A DNA stretch of 64,000 nt from Protonemura montana (taxonomy: Eukaryota > Arthropoda > Insecta > Plecoptera > Nemouridae): contig OX387603.1 of NCBI GenBank assembly GCA_947568835.1, positions 21,414,651-21,478,650 on the forward strand, in the 5' to 3' direction. The notes below the pieces were generated by a model that saw only the letters and a program-made list of their open reading frames with translations, was not told the DNA's origin and ran no database searches. This document shows positions 26,168 through 39,381 of this stretch, piece after piece; within the stretch, counting starts at the first letter, position 1; every line of letters begins with the position of its first letter. The translations under genes and the position numbers were made by a program.

Positions 26168-26368
26168 TTATACGACTATTTGTACTCAGGTAAGGTTTTA
26201 GCTAACGCTTCGATGGCTTCAGAACGTGTAATTGACGTTTTCCAAGAGTCTCCAGATGTACAGTACGGCGAGAAAGTGATGTTAGTGAATTGTATCGTAC
26301 AAAGATTAAAACTGACACGTGAAGGAAATCATATGGTCATATTGACAACAATGGAGGATGCAACTTGA
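26168..26368 (+). CDS. Short coding-like ORF, unrecognised
   Basis: Open from 26168 to TGA at 26366-26368. The reading includes GKVLANASMASERVIDVFQE and EKVMLVNCIVQRLKLTREG, with ATG at 26212 as a possible start (51 residues). CAG at 26187-26189 could be an acceptor, but CAG|GTAAGG there equally resembles a perfect donor, so the splicing direction is unclear. It lies just before the fold-back element at 26411. It could be a decayed coding fragment. Confidence 0.22.
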   Translation, partial: LYDYLYSGKVLANASMASERVIDVFQESPDVQYGEKVMLVNCIVQRLKLTREGNHMVILTTMEDAT

Positions 26369-26410
26369 TGGGGTCACCATAGTTTTAAGTGTTAAACAAT
26401 TATTATTTTG

Positions 26411-26679
26411 TTTATTTGAATTCTGATTTTAATTGCAAACGCTTGCAATGCGAGGGGTATTTTATTAACATGAACACTACTACCGTCTCAAAAATTGATT
26501 ACCCAATGTGGACTCGAAACCCGATCTCCAACTATCGCGGGTGTTGCTCTAACCCATTAGTGTATTTTAGTATTAGAGTGTATTTTGGGCATCCATTTTT
26601 TAGACGGTAGTATTGTTCATAATAGTAAAATACCCTGCGCATTGCAAGAGTTTGCAATTTAAATCAGATTTCAAATAAA
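26411..26679. mobile_element. Fold-back (MITE-like) element with tRNA-like core
   Basis: Two inverted arms of about 88 bases (26411-26499 and 26592-26679) are nearly identical when one is reversed: both run TTTATTTGAA, CTTGCAATGCG, GGGTATTTTA, ACTACCGTCT. Between them, on the minus strand, is a tRNA-like segment (GGGTTAGAGCAACACCCGCG, TGGAGATCGGGTTTCGAGTC). Such arms would form a long hairpin. No transposase is encoded, so it is non-autonomous if mobile. Confidence 0.7.
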
Positions 26680-26828
26680 TACAACGAATCCAAAGTCAAA
26701 TTGGATGTACTCGAGATTGAATGGTTGTGACGTGGTATAGCGTCAATAGAATCAGAGTGACTGTAAATACTCGCAGCCTCTTGGTTCTACTCCTTGGAGA
26801 TCCATCATTCTGATCAAATACACTAAAA

Positions 26829-26960
26829 TCGTCTCAAAAAGCCAGTGTCCAAGTAGCTCAATGAGTTAGAGCAACACCCGCGATAGGTGGAGATCGGGGT
26901 TCTAGTCCCCGTATGGGCATCAATTTTTGAGACGGCGAAGTGTTCATAATAATAATAATA
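26829..26960 (+). repeat. tRNA-derived element related to the fold-back core
   Basis: The tRNA-like core seen in the neighbouring fold-back, here in plus orientation, flanked by short inverted ends CGTCTCAAAAA and TTTTTGAGACG. It ends in TTCATAATAATAATAATAG. The two copies share the same flank after the core (ATCAATTTTTGAGACGG). The long arms of the first copy are absent. Confidence 0.6.
26846..26919 (+). ncRNA. tRNA-like cloverleaf (tRNA-derived, probably not a functional tRNA)
   Basis: A 74-base segment folds as a tRNA: acceptor TGTCCAA/ATGGGCA with one mismatch and one G-T pair, D stem GCTC/GAGC, anticodon stem CACC/GGTG, T arm CGGGG-TTCTAGT-CCCCG. The anticodon loop would be CGCGATA, with G where U33 is almost always found. 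It lies inside a repeat, so I read it as the head of a SINE-like element. Confidence 0.5.
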
Positions 26961-26994
26961 GTATAATATTCTTAATTTTCGCAGCTTTCTAACA

Positions 26995-27224
26995 TCTGAG
27001 ACTGATTTACGACCAATTAATCTTTATTAATGCAAAGCTTAACGATTGAAATGCATGCATCGATATTATGAGTCATAATTATTTAATTATAAAAGTTTGT
27101 TAATAAAAGACGGCCGCAAGCGCCATCGGGTGGCATCTAAGCCGTTACCACATATTGCCGGCTCGTTTGCTCAGCAGATAGGTTAACATTAACGTTGGCC
27201 CTCTGACATTCCCATAAACTCAAT
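26995..27224 (-). repeat. 300-bp interspersed repeat, copy C (truncated)
   Basis: Minus-strand copy carrying the first two thirds of the family: GAGTTTATGGGAATGTCAG, GAGCCGGCAA, GTGGTAACGG, CTCATAATATCGATGCATGC. It lacks the distal GGTGACTCCAC..AGTAGTCATTT part. Confidence 0.6.
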
Positions 27225-27699
27225 GATAATACTATATTGAGTAAAAAAGTAAAGTTTATAATGCATCCTTTTTTTTTTCATTGGCATAACCAATGTGCAG
27301 AAAAACTCACTGTAAAATTCCAGTCAAAACAACTAGCTATATATAGCTCTGTACTTTGGATTCTGCTGCAATATCTCTCTTGGTAAAGATGTTCTATTAC
27401 GGTAGCTTCACAAGTCTCATCGCCAAGCTGTAGCGCATATCTTAATCTTAAATTGTATGTGAATATCTCTTGCTTGTTAATAAATCACTGTACATTGTTC
27501 GATATATAAAATGCACCACAATGCACTTTTTTTCGCCGCATTATGCATTCAAACGATGCATGCAAGTAGGTACAACAACACAATGCTGTTTCCACGCAAT
27601 CTCTACGCCTGCATGTAGCTTTGGTTATATCAATCATCGGCGGCCATCTACCGACTAGCACTCAGTTTATACAAACCGTATAATTTACCCATTAGCTAC

Positions 27700-27944
27700 T
27701 AATTATATTGCATTTTCTTCGAAACGTCTTGTCTCAACAATGTGTTAATGAAACAAGGCAGCAGCGACATGGCATAGTCAGATACAACTTGATCCTCGCT
27801 CGCATCTCGGATGTCTGGTTTCATATCGGAATGCAGCTTCAATTGTCTCCTCTGTGGGCAATAAGGCCCGCTAATCGAGAAGCCACGGTTGACTTTTTTA
27901 TTGCTACCACTAGCAGTTGCTTTTGCAGTTTCATCGACAACTGG
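27700..27944 (-). CDS. Coding-like fragment, unrecognised
   Basis: A minus-strand frame of about 80 codons after a possible acceptor CTAACCAG. It reads VDETAKATASGSNKKVNRGF, then SISGPYCPQRRQLKLHSDMK, and ends SKKMQYN before TAG. The plus strand is open in register too, so direction is not proven. Could be a terminal exon or remnant. Confidence 0.2.
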
Positions 27945-30900
27945 TTAGAACGCAGCCTGTTTCTATTGTGCCCAGCGTTTATATGATGCATATAAGTACA
28001 CTCTCGGTGTTACCTATGCCAAATAAGTCGATTTTCTTTATGTGCGTTCCTATGTGAATCATATTTGACATATTTTTATCCGGTATGCTGATTGGTCTCT
28101 GCCATCTGAATCATTCTCATTTTGAGAGAAACTTTTGAAACTTCTCGGGCCAGTCACAAAGCAGAGTTTAAATTTAGCCCGGGAATTTAAAGATGTCAGC
28201 CAATCATGACAGTGTTCCCAGTTTTCCAAGGGTTGTTGTCATGGTGATAACAAATTTGCCACCAGACTCTGCTTTGTGGATACAACCCCAGAGAGAAACC
28301 CTTAAAGTCTTTTTTGCCAATGAAAACTTCTGAATCCTTACAATAAACCTACAGTAAACACCTGGCACAATAATATGTAGCACAGAAGCATTCGTGACTT
28401 GTGGCTGGTCCACAATATAAGCTAGATCAGCGTCATTCTTCACAATTATGAGAGTAACGCCTAGTCCACCGACACACCTACATATACTAACGTTATAGCA
28501 TTCCTGTGCATAATAAAATATAGCATGCATGTATCTCCATTTCCAGAGCAATAATATAAATTATTAACATACCAAAAACTGGCTCTTATGACAGAGCTGA
28601 CACGTACGATACAAAGTCATTTGCGATGCGAGGTAATTTGAATTTGCACCATGTCATTAAAATTGTGTTTCAGTTTAAATATTTGGCGTTACGTCATTTT
28701 CCATTCAAGAGCCAAATAGTGGCAGTACCTATATATACAGGCCATTATTTTCAACCCTTGTTGACTTAACACTGCAGGAACAAAATTAGCTCTAAGTAAA
28801 TCACTTCTACGTTCACCGCGACCAACTAATTCCATATCAAAATCAATTCATTATAAACGTGAAATTGTTCAACACTGTGTACCTACTTTAACGAGAATGA
28901 TGTAGTTTTTAGTACAATTTACGTAAATCAACAGGTCATCCATATCAATAAATCCCACTTCAGTGCGAGAATGTGCATAAAATTATATTAAAACGGAAAC
29001 TGAACGCTGAACGCTTCGTCAAAAAACCCAACCCACGCACGAAATTCCCGAAAAAAAAACGCAATTTCGCTGGTATTTCGTCCGAAAATGACGGAAAACA
29101 CAGCATGATATTTCCCTCTTTTTTTTGTGTGTTTGTATGTTGACTTAGCAACGAACAAAGCCTTTTGGTATATAGATATGGGCACGCAGGGTCTTCAATA
29201 CCCTTTTGTAACCTGATGGTATTGTGAATTGTACTAAAAGTTGACATATAGTACTCTCCATCTACGGAACACCGAACTATGAGCGAAAAAATATATATAT
29301 ATCAGATATATAAAGGCGCAAGGAGAAGTCTTTGTTACGTGAGTTCTTTGACCCTCTTACAGTGATATCTTGAAGGTAGTGTGTCCATCCGTTTGAACGA
29401 TCTAGATGGTATGAGATGAGAGTGAACGTGGAGAACGGCGTCATGCTTCAATCACTCGATGGTCAGAGTCCTGATCGTGACCCCACACAGTCACGATTAT
29501 GCAGTGTACAGACAAAACCAGGCAATACGCCCTAGAACTCCTCTCAGACAGGTCCACTGGCCAGACGACTTGGGTAACACGTGGTTGTTATGGACCAGCT
29601 CTAGAAAATTAGGATCGTTTCTGGGATAGCCGTATCAAGTGAATGTAATAGGTGCAGGGATCGTTAGATTTGATTTCTTTGTGCTTGTTAAATGCATTGT
29701 CTTCTTTTTTGCCGCTTTTTTTCACGATTGCTACATAGTAGCGGGTATAGGAATACATGATGTTACTACCTGAATTGGATCGAATCTTAATAAAGCTACG
29801 ATAGTGGTTAGGTTATAGTGAGAGAATGAAGACTCAATTTTAACGCAATCAAATGTTCTAACAATGCACATAGGTGAAAGGAAATTTTTGGACCAACGGA
29901 AATAAAAAGGTACTTGAAATTTATTATTTTCTCGTGAGGGATTGAACAACCAAAGTAACTTCGTTCCAGATTCTAAAATGAACAGAGAAGTATCCAAATA
30001 TATTTCAGATTTGGTTGGAAGCAAAAAGTGCAAGTGGAGAATGTCCATGAACTGATAAGATGGATAGCCAAATTACAGTACAGTTCAAAAGTTCATGGTA
30101 TTAACATATAAAGAGTCTACTTCCGATAAGATTCAATAGTTCACAAGCTCACTCAGTAGCACAACGAGATATTGAATGCGATTTTAAACCACCTCCACGC
30201 TATGTAACCTGGCAACATCAAAATTCTCCCTGTCAGGGGAGGCTAAACACGGTGCGTTGATTTGCTCCGTGTAATTTGCCATGTTCTGCGGTGATTCAAA
30301 AATGATTTCTACAAATGACCGGCACTCTCGCTGGGTGGGTGGGTGGGTGGTTTGGTGCGTGCCGATAGCCGAATCGCTCGTTGCGGATGTTCTCATTGAC
30401 TTTTCAATTACTCTCTTGTGTTTGCGCGCGGTCTCTATGCGCACGACCGACCCCGATTGAAATAATAGCGTATAGGGTGCCTAGTTCCGACCGATTTTTA
30501 TACGCGGAAATTACATTTTCACAATTCCAAATTAACGCCAGTGGTCGCAAATTCACGTGCGCGAGAATCCTTTTCCCTTTAGGCACCCCATGCATTGGAG
30601 ATTTTTCCAGCCCTCCCCTTTAAAACCCCATCAAACGCGTCCTCGTTTTGCATTTCCCGTTTTAATTAATGTCGGAAATAAAAAATCAATCAATGCAATT
30701 TTGACTGTCTATAAATTCAAACGGGATTAGCCACTTTGGGATTTTGCTATATAGAGCAGAGACCTGCAGTTGGACCATAAAAGAAATATGCGCCAACGGG
30801 CTTGAAAATCGAAATTGAACAAAAACATTGCTCTGTGGAGTAATCCTATTAAAACATCAATAATTTACCGACACACAGCTAGCCGGCACGTGGTTCGAAT

Positions 30901-32961
30901 CCCGAATATTTATTTGACTTATCAAACAATTCGCCGTCTCACTCTCGCTCACGTAGCCACTAGAAACACAGAAGCCAATTCGCGTGTGAATTTAAAATGT
31001 GCTGCCAAAATCGAATATCATAATCAAAATAAAATTACATAAAACTAGGTTTCCATTAGCAAATACATTATTTTTGTTTAGCTACGGTTGACTTTGCAAA
31101 ATTTTACATTTTTTTCCGTCCCCTAGAGCAAAACGAGGATTAATTTTATGTCAAAACTCGCTTAAAACTATTTTAATCAAATTCCATCAACCAACCCGCA
31201 CTAAAAATCAAACAATAATTCAACTTAAATTCATAACACATTACAGCCCTTTGTCCAATTCTCAACCCAACCCCTGAAAATTGATAAAATCCATCAGCAG
31301 GCCCCGTTTGTGCGTAGGTCTTCGATCAGAGCTCGCTCTTTGATCACGGACCCCGGTGGCACAAGATTACCACAAAGAGGAGATGGCGAAGTGACCCCAA
31401 ACCACACTAGACTTGCCACCGCCGCCGCTGCCTCTGGAGTTGCGCCAAAATCTCGGGCCATATCAACGCCCCAGGCTCGCTAAGCGGACAAAGCAGCGGC
31501 GTTACAGAGGCATGTTACTTACGACTTGCTCGGGGTATGTCAGGACCGTGCGGGGGGGCTTAGCTAGTTAAGGAGCCACGCGATTGCCCCGAGCTGGATG
31601 TTTGTCGCTACCTCAGTTTGGGAATATTGGATTATGCTGCAATTAGAAAAGCTAAACTAATTTGAGGATGGTTGACCTATAAATTCATCGATTTTGGACT
31701 TAATTGAGAACTGTATCAAGAAAATTTGAGAAAAATTAAGAAACTCCATGATTGAGAATACTTCTTTATGACATGTCCGGATATGAGCTGTATAAAGTGG
31801 AAATTTATTGAGATAGATCTTGCTTTGGTGTAGAGCCTATAAAGAGCTGTGTTAGAGACTCATTAAAACTAAAAAATCAACGACAATACACTTTTTTTTC
31901 ATAAAAGTGCTGCCAATTACTCCCGCAATCTAGATGCAACATGTGCACAGTAAACGCAATTAAACACTGCAAGTAAAAATGTTGCACTCCGTAGCATGCG
32001 ATGCGATGCGATGCGAAAAACAAACATAACCCCTTGGAGTTAAAGATTTCAGCGTCGTACTTCGAATGCTTGTACGTCTCGGTTACGCCACTGATGCTTC
32101 AAAGACGTTTCGACTGCAGCACACACTTTCCATGCAACGAGCGATACAATGATGGCTACCACCGCTGCCCTCAATGACGGTCAAATAGGATGATGACCCG
32201 TCATTATCCCTAGCCATGACCTGTATGCCAATGGGTCGACTTGCCATGTTTCAATGTGATCTTGATCGAGCGAAACCTCGCCGGCATTACCATGTCTTCT
32301 TTGTGCGTGACTCAAAATTTTGATTTGGGTGCCTGAAGGCGATGCATGGGGGTCGCGAAATCGTTGTAGAGAATTTAAGAATGATTTGTGTAGTGGGGTC
32401 GTGATTTATTCGTTGCGAGAAAAATGTAAGCGGTGGTTTTTTTAACAATTAGGCAAGTTGTGATTTATATTAAAGTGTTAGGTTTCATCTTTGTAGATAA
32501 TTAAGAAGAATCGCCAAATTATTACTTTCTGTGGTCGGTTTTCTGTACAAGAAAAAGTATGCGTAGTAATGGCGGACCATCTCCAACATCAGTGGGGCAT
32601 AAAATTAACTTTGTTTACTTCATGTAGCATTACTTTGGTTTCCTTACTTTGGTAAAGCACTTTTCGAAACATTCAAAAACATCGAAACATCAAAACATTA
32701 AATATTACAAACATTTAAAACTTTTTTTGAAGAGAGAGGTACAGAACATAATCATATTATATTTAAAACAATTTCAGGTGGAACCGTAACTTAATATTTT
32801 TAATTTCGTATTCAAAACAGGTCGGGAAATGAGAAAATGTCTTGGATTTGTCAAGTTTTCTACGAAAACAAATCAAGCTAAAAAGAAACCACGCTCATTT
32901 GATTTGAATAACCATTTAGGAGAAAAAGACACAGAAAAATAAAATATGTATCCACTCTAAA

Positions 32962-33015
32962 TCGATTTTAAACCCGGCACCTCTACCCTAAGCATGCCAT
33001 AGCTTTAACAGTGCC
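32962..33015 (-). repeat. tRNA-like SINE remnant related to 2170-2215
   Basis: On the minus strand GGCATGCTTAGGGTAGAGGT followed by GCCGGGTTTAAAATCG matches the 2.2 kb fragment around the B box. Confidence 0.35.
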
Positions 33016-35566
33016 AAGCTTTACAGTCCGCCCCCCAAAACCCCCTTTGTTTTATCCACAGAATGGGCACGCCTTTCAGGCATCAATTTTCATATTGGCA
33101 AACTCAGAACACCAAACGAATTTTGATTGTGCTATAGGAACCAAAAATATATCTAAAACAGGATAGATGTGATCAAATAAATCCGGGAGACGTCGTCCCG
33201 GAGGCCAAACTAATATTCCCCCAATGTTCCCGAAGGTAATCGAGTCTGGGCGCAGACAGCGCAGGCATCAGGACCGTCGTGGGAGAAGACGGGCGCACAT
33301 AATGAGATTTAACAAACTGATCCTGAGTCCTGACTCCAAGCGCACGCACTCCACACTATCCGCTCACCGTGACGAAGAAAGAAGGAAGTGCTGCAAGGGG
33401 CATACGAGGGGTGAACTTGGGATGGGCGCCCGGTTCGATTGCTCGGGTACACCCATGGGTACTTAGGAGTTTTATTAGGAAATAAAATGGGGAAAATTAA
33501 TGGGTTTTGATCATTTTCTTAGAGGCATGGCCGAGTCGAAAACGTCAAGTAGAATCAGTGTGTAGTGTGTTACCGTCAAGATCAATACGGATTAAAAGAA
33601 ATCACATCCATTTCTGAAATTTTCAATTTTCTGAATTGTGCAGTCCTCTGGGAGGAAATTGAAGCAACGGAGTGCACCCGAAGACTGGCATTCTTATTTT
33701 ACAACCTTCAACAAAGCTGATGTCGACTTTTTCGTAAATTTGAATACTTTTCGATCAACCCATAACCCTCTCTCAGTTCCAACGATGACTAAATGTCCTC
33801 AGAGACCAGAGCGCTAGATTGTTTGAATCGATTACTATAGCTAATCGCACGAGAGATATTGATAACCGATAACTGTTAGAGCCACTCGACAAAATTTCCC
33901 ATTCCATGGTTCGAGAGGAGCGCAGCATCCGCAGCCTTCGCGGGTTTTGATCACTTGACTGGGTCCTCGTCTTCAAGGATGCCGATAAGCCTGGCGCAGC
34001 CTCCAGGAAATCCATCGAAGCGATGCTCGTCGTCCCGTGCGACTTCCCGGGAAAGTTCATGGCGTAGAGTTCACAGCCACATACCGGATTGTCAAATTAT
34101 CAAATCACGTTAGGTGCGTTTTTCATGATTAGTCTTACGTCTCTGATTTTCAAAAGTCACCCAATTTCGAGATGAATTTTCAACCTTTTTACTTCTTTGC
34201 ACGTTTGAAAAAATAAGTACAATAAGTACAATAAGTCTTTGTACTTTATGCACATTCTATTACAGTTTTTAAAAAAATGTCTCTTTTTATATTAGCTGAC
34301 AGTTTTCCGATATATAAAATCCAGTACCCAATAAACATTGCATTTGAAAACTGCCATTACTCGTTACTCCTCAGGAACGAATTGAAAATTGATAGCAATA
34401 TCAAAATCACATCCCTGGCTTATTTTCAATATTCCGTGTAATAACTGTTCAAAAAGCAATGTTTCCACTGAATATACTGCGGCAAGTAATATCACAAATT
34501 GCATCTATTGAAGCATAAAACAAGTACTATCGGTCTTGCAGAGAGCACTTGATTACTGTAACTGTAACATACATGTCAAAACCAAGGTTCCGCAATGCCA
34601 TGGGAGTGCACTAATTGAGACAGACTCATTGAATATACCATGACACGTGACAAAATTTAATGCACTTTTACCAACATCGGTGTACTAACTTTGGCGACAT
34701 ACTCGCAAGTAACGTATGCACTGCACATTTCGGCTTCTTTATGTTTCGCAGCCAACATTATCTATCACCAGGTCCTTAGGGGGACACGACTCAGGGTCTT
34801 ATTTTATGTAAACTACGCTAGAGAACAAGTTGGTGAAGTGATGGCTCAAGTTTGTCCTTTGGAAAAAAAGCCGCCCATGCCTCGTCCTATCGCACCCCTT
34901 TGACAGTGCTACCCCGGGGTAGCGGTGTGGTTAGAGGGTGTGGGTGGGGGCGGGAGGGTGAGGTTGTCGGACGTGACGCGATGTTTCCGGTACGTTAATT
35001 TCCCGGCGTCTTGACGCGCGATTTCGACGAGGGCCAGCGTCGGGCGTCGGGCGTCGCGACGTGCTAAAGTGCGGCTGCATGGGAGATGTGGTCGACACCA
35101 TGAATTATTGCCTCCAGACTCCAGACACCGTTGCATGCGATATAGCGGAGGAATTAGAAAATCATGAGTGGGTGAAACGGCAATGGGAAACAGCTTATCG
35201 ATCGTTCGCTTTCAGCCAGCGTTTATAGGCTCAACGATTCATTATGAAGCGCCAATTATTCTGATGATAAAACAGATGCTTTTCTTGCCTTATTATTGGG
35301 CATGGATTCTGGTTCAATTTTTTTCAAAGGAATTTACGTTTGAAGAATACCTTATCGTAGTGCACCTCAATTACCAACGCTTAATTTATGAAAATAAAAA
35401 CAACTAGCAGAGCAAGCATTGTGAACAAACCAATTTACCTTTGAAACAAAGCATTAACCCAAAGATTTCTCCTCCCCAATCCCCGCTGTACCAACGCTTA
35501 CGTCGTCTTCATTACAGTTTTAACAATTCGAACCTGGCGCTTAGCGCACATCCACCGACATACTTT

Positions 35567-35570
<4 letters not shown>

Positions 35571-35603
<33 letters not shown>
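35571..35603. repeat. Poly-C tract, 33 bases
   Basis: An uninterrupted run of C, by far the longest G/C homopolymer in the window. Proline and glycine ORFs across it are artefacts of the run. Confidence 0.9.
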
Positions 35604-35606
<3 letters not shown>

Positions 35607-38600
35607 AGAGAAACCAACATGATAATATCCCTGCAAGCATAGCCCGTTGATAAACCTTCCATTTCGTCGAGAGACTAAAGTATAAGAGGGGGGTTTAGCA
35701 CATCGCGTCCCGTAGCAACCATACACTAGCCCTGCAGGGTGAACTTGCAGACATATAGTTGTTGTGTTGGTACGCGCGCTTAAATAAGTCAAACGGGCAT
35801 CAATTATGCAGCTCGGCCAGTTGTGTTTTTCACGAGTGAACACGCCATTGTTTATTGTTGCCGCGTCGTTTTGTGAAACGTGTAATAAAACAGAGTCGAT
35901 TGCCTTGCTCTACGCACTTTTGCCACGCGTTCTCAGCGGCATGTGGCATGCTTTGCGCGGGTGCGTGAGGATGAAATGTAATGTTGATCGGTCTACTGGG
36001 CTTTGCTTTGTAGATTGTCCGTTTGTTTATTTTTCAAGACTGGTTAAATAAAGTTTTGCAGCTTTAATTCGAAAAACGATAGACGTTTTATTTACGATTA
36101 TGAGACGTTCGGTAAACAGTTTGCTTCTTAGTTGATTTGCATTTCAATGTGTTATTGACAATATCTATTAGAATTTAGAAGGCTATTCACACCTTACATT
36201 CTGTTACATAGCATTACAAACACTTTATGTGAGCACTGTACACACAATTACAGATCCTAGAGCAAAAACTAAACCACTGGAAGCACGGTACGGACGGGCA
36301 ACCTTATAGTCTCTAGTCCCAGAGGCACATAGGTAGTTTCAGTGGCATACAACAGAACTAATGGTCAAATAATTATTTAGGTTAGTCCATGGAAAAAAAA
36401 AGTGAAGCAGATGGTTCAGGTAAGGCATAAGAGACACTAAAGCTAGCTGTTCAAACGAGCTGTGCACACAGGCGCCGGGCGTCCCGACGCCCTTTGATGG
36501 CGTCGCCTCGCCCCCGCGCGCGCGTCAAGGCTACTACAGAGTAACTAAAAGAATTTTCAATGTCGAGTCCGCCTTCCCCGCTCGCCAGATGATGGCGTGC
36601 GCTTTACGTATAGCCGAACTACTTTTGAATTCACAAAGCGATGTTCATGCATGTGGATGCACGTAGAAATGGAAAAAATAAAAGAATTGTGATTCCGATT
36701 TTCATTTCAAATTCTGTACTTCGTTTTGTTGTTGTTTTTTTTTTCAAATCCCCTCTATATGTAACGGTGAATGAGTTGAAAAGCTTTGCTGTGGCATAAT
36801 GCAAATTAATTATTTATACGATGTTAATAATAAGCAACGGCATCTCTAATGGAAAGAGTTAATTTTGTTTCAAAATATTGGGGAAAATACATCCATGAAC
36901 TCGATAGACTCAGTCCTTAGGGAAAGTACCATACAGCATCAACACTATTTACCATTTTTATTAGAAAACTTCTAATTAATAATTAAAAAAAAAAAAAAAA
37001 AACACTAATTAAGCTTGACAATTTTCATTAAACCTTGTAGGTACTGGTATACGACCTTACATACAGCTTTCCTATTACCTACCTCCAGCCTCTAGCATCT
37101 TGTATTTAATTTTGCAACATGTTCCCAAAGTAACTTCCAGAAGCGATCCCTCCCCAACCCAACTCTGCCACTCGAAACTCCCTGAGATCTTGGATACGAC
37201 GAGACAGAATATCGGCTCATGAACATGTTGCACAATTAATAAAATCCCAAGTTTGAAAACACTCGATAACTTAGCCATGTACAACGCCATACACGAGAGA
37301 TGCATGAGTAATTGCGAAAATCTCATATTGATTCTGCTCTTGTTGCATTTCAGTCACTTTGGCAATTGAATTAATATCTTATTAGTGCACGAGCTCTGAT
37401 GTCTAGTGCAGCAATCTATTTCAGGTAAAGTGCTACAGTGATTACCCGTTTAATTATCAGTGTAGGATCGGTCCTTGTCTAAATCGGAGGGCCGGTGCAA
37501 CGGTGATTGGATCTCGCTGTCGAGTACTTCGACAAATATGCTAGGATCTATTCCTGTTTATTCCGAACGTCGCGGTTGATGAGAAATTGATTGTTGTCAA
37601 ACTTGCAATTAGTGTTTGAGCAGAAAAAGTGGAAAGAAATTAAGTACATAGTGGTCAGCATCGTCTAGTACATGTTCCGTTTTGAGATTGAGAAGGGTGT
37701 TCACTGTATAGACTAGATACCGTGATAATGATTGAAACACCTCACAAACCCCATGCATTTCTCAACATTGATACAAGTATGGGCGTTATTATCGAACAAA
37801 TAGGTTTTACAGTTCACGAGAACAATGAACATTTTGAAAGTTGTGCAAACCACACATTTTTTGAGCTCGGAATGGCTCCCAATTAACATATTCCACGGAA
37901 ATGTACGGAGGTATTTGCATGACTCGTGCATAACTGCACGTCAAAACAGAAAGAATTTTAACGTTCTCTACGCTGTGTACCTATACCTATAACGGAAATT
38001 TCAAAATATTTTTTGTGTTCTTACGGAGTAATTATTCAATATGCGGATGATTTGGTTTGAGTTGCTAAAAAAGTGTATTTGACCTAAATAATAAAAATAT
38101 AATTACTATAGATTCCTGTAAGCTAATTAATCCTTGTTGTTATATGGTAAAAAAAAATTCCAACCATGCAAGTAAGGGAATATTATTTGGTAATCCGGAA
38201 AAACTGTCGAAATTGTCCCATTATTTACATGCGCAGAAATGCAAACATCCAACGTCTAAAATTTAACATTTAAAATATTTCTATTTAAATTCACTTCGAA
38301 GCGTTTCTTTCATTCGGTCAGCCAAGATGCACCATTAGTTTCAAGATCATGCGTCAGAGATTCAAGATGCCTACAACCACTCAACTACCCAAAACAAAAT
38401 GGATGTGCCTCCGTTCAGTTCACGCAAGCATGTGAGAAAATGCTACAACAGCCAAGAACGTTAAAATTTTGCGTTTAAATTCACTACGATTCAATGTAGA
38501 ACTTCCGTCCACCGGCAACCTAAAATAAGCCGGCTGCCAAAATGCTATTAAATGGCCACAAGTCATCACCTAATAATATCTCGTGTCCCAAACGCGGAAA

Positions 38601-39381
38601 AAAAACTGAAACAGGACCACCTGCTTATGTAAGTAGGCCAGCTGATGTAAGTTTATTTCTCGTCCCCAAGAAAATATACTTTTGAAGAGGAGCTCTCCCG
38701 GCCCCGAAGGCGCTGAGGAATTGTGCCCAACAGATTAAAAGCTGAAACATGTGTTGTGTAAATATCAAGTAATTAAAACCAATTACTCTTTGCCTCTGCT
38801 ATAACGTACCGTCTGTCCATTTCTCGTGCTAATGACTGTTTGAAAGAATATTTATGCGTTTTCTCTAATTGGCGCTCAGCGTTAAAGGCCCGTACCTTTT
38901 CTGATATAACGTCGGCTGTTCGCATGATCTTTCCAGATGCTAATGATATTAATTACGAGCATAGCAAAGCGTTGCCGAACCATTCTCATTCCTAGAATGA
39001 CACTTTTAAAATTCCTTTTGTTCAGTGACGTTTCATTCCAAGTTAACAAGTTCACTAATTTTCCACGAAATTACGCTAGAAATAAGAAAACTTCAACGTC
39101 CGGCTCCTCCACCACGAATAATGCTCATCAAAATTATGAATTTCTGTCTTTGCAACACAGTTTACCAGTCGTTGTTTCGGAAATTGCTTTTTGTTGAAAG
39201 GTGAGCGCAGACAGGACCAATTTTTCCAAACTTTGACATACGAAAAAGCTGTTTCGTCCCATGTGTCAAGCAACAACTAGAAGGCTTGTGATTTTTTGAC
39301 AGTTTCCTTCGCCGTATCGTTCAAAAAAAACATGTCCTACGTTGAAAAACATGATAACGTTTCAGCGCGGAGAGAAGTTGA

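Larger units (their letters stand above)
19860..39381. other. Intergenic region, no recognised gene
   Basis: Between the mannosidase promoter and the open locus at 39.4 kb. Apart from the repeats and weak candidates listed separately it holds AT-rich sequence, a G16 run at 23344-23359, a GATAGGGC tandem at 22271-22294, a GGGT tandem at 30332-30350, a GATGC tandem near 31997-32017 and B-box-like fragments near 30890. No rRNA or confident tRNA gene was seen. Confidence 0.6.

Noticed and set aside
26846-26919. A functional tRNA gene
   Set aside because: The fold is good, but the anticodon loop lacks U33 and the segment is part of a repeat also present inside the fold-back at 26.5 kb.
33224-33466. 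80-codon plus-strand basic ORF
   Set aside because: It overlaps a tRNA-like GGTTCGATTGC site and is Arg/His-rich; more likely part of a SINE remnant than a gene.
33773-34060. 95-codon minus-strand ORF
   Set aside because: Two frames look equally coding-like over the GC-rich part and neither has good splice sites; not supported.
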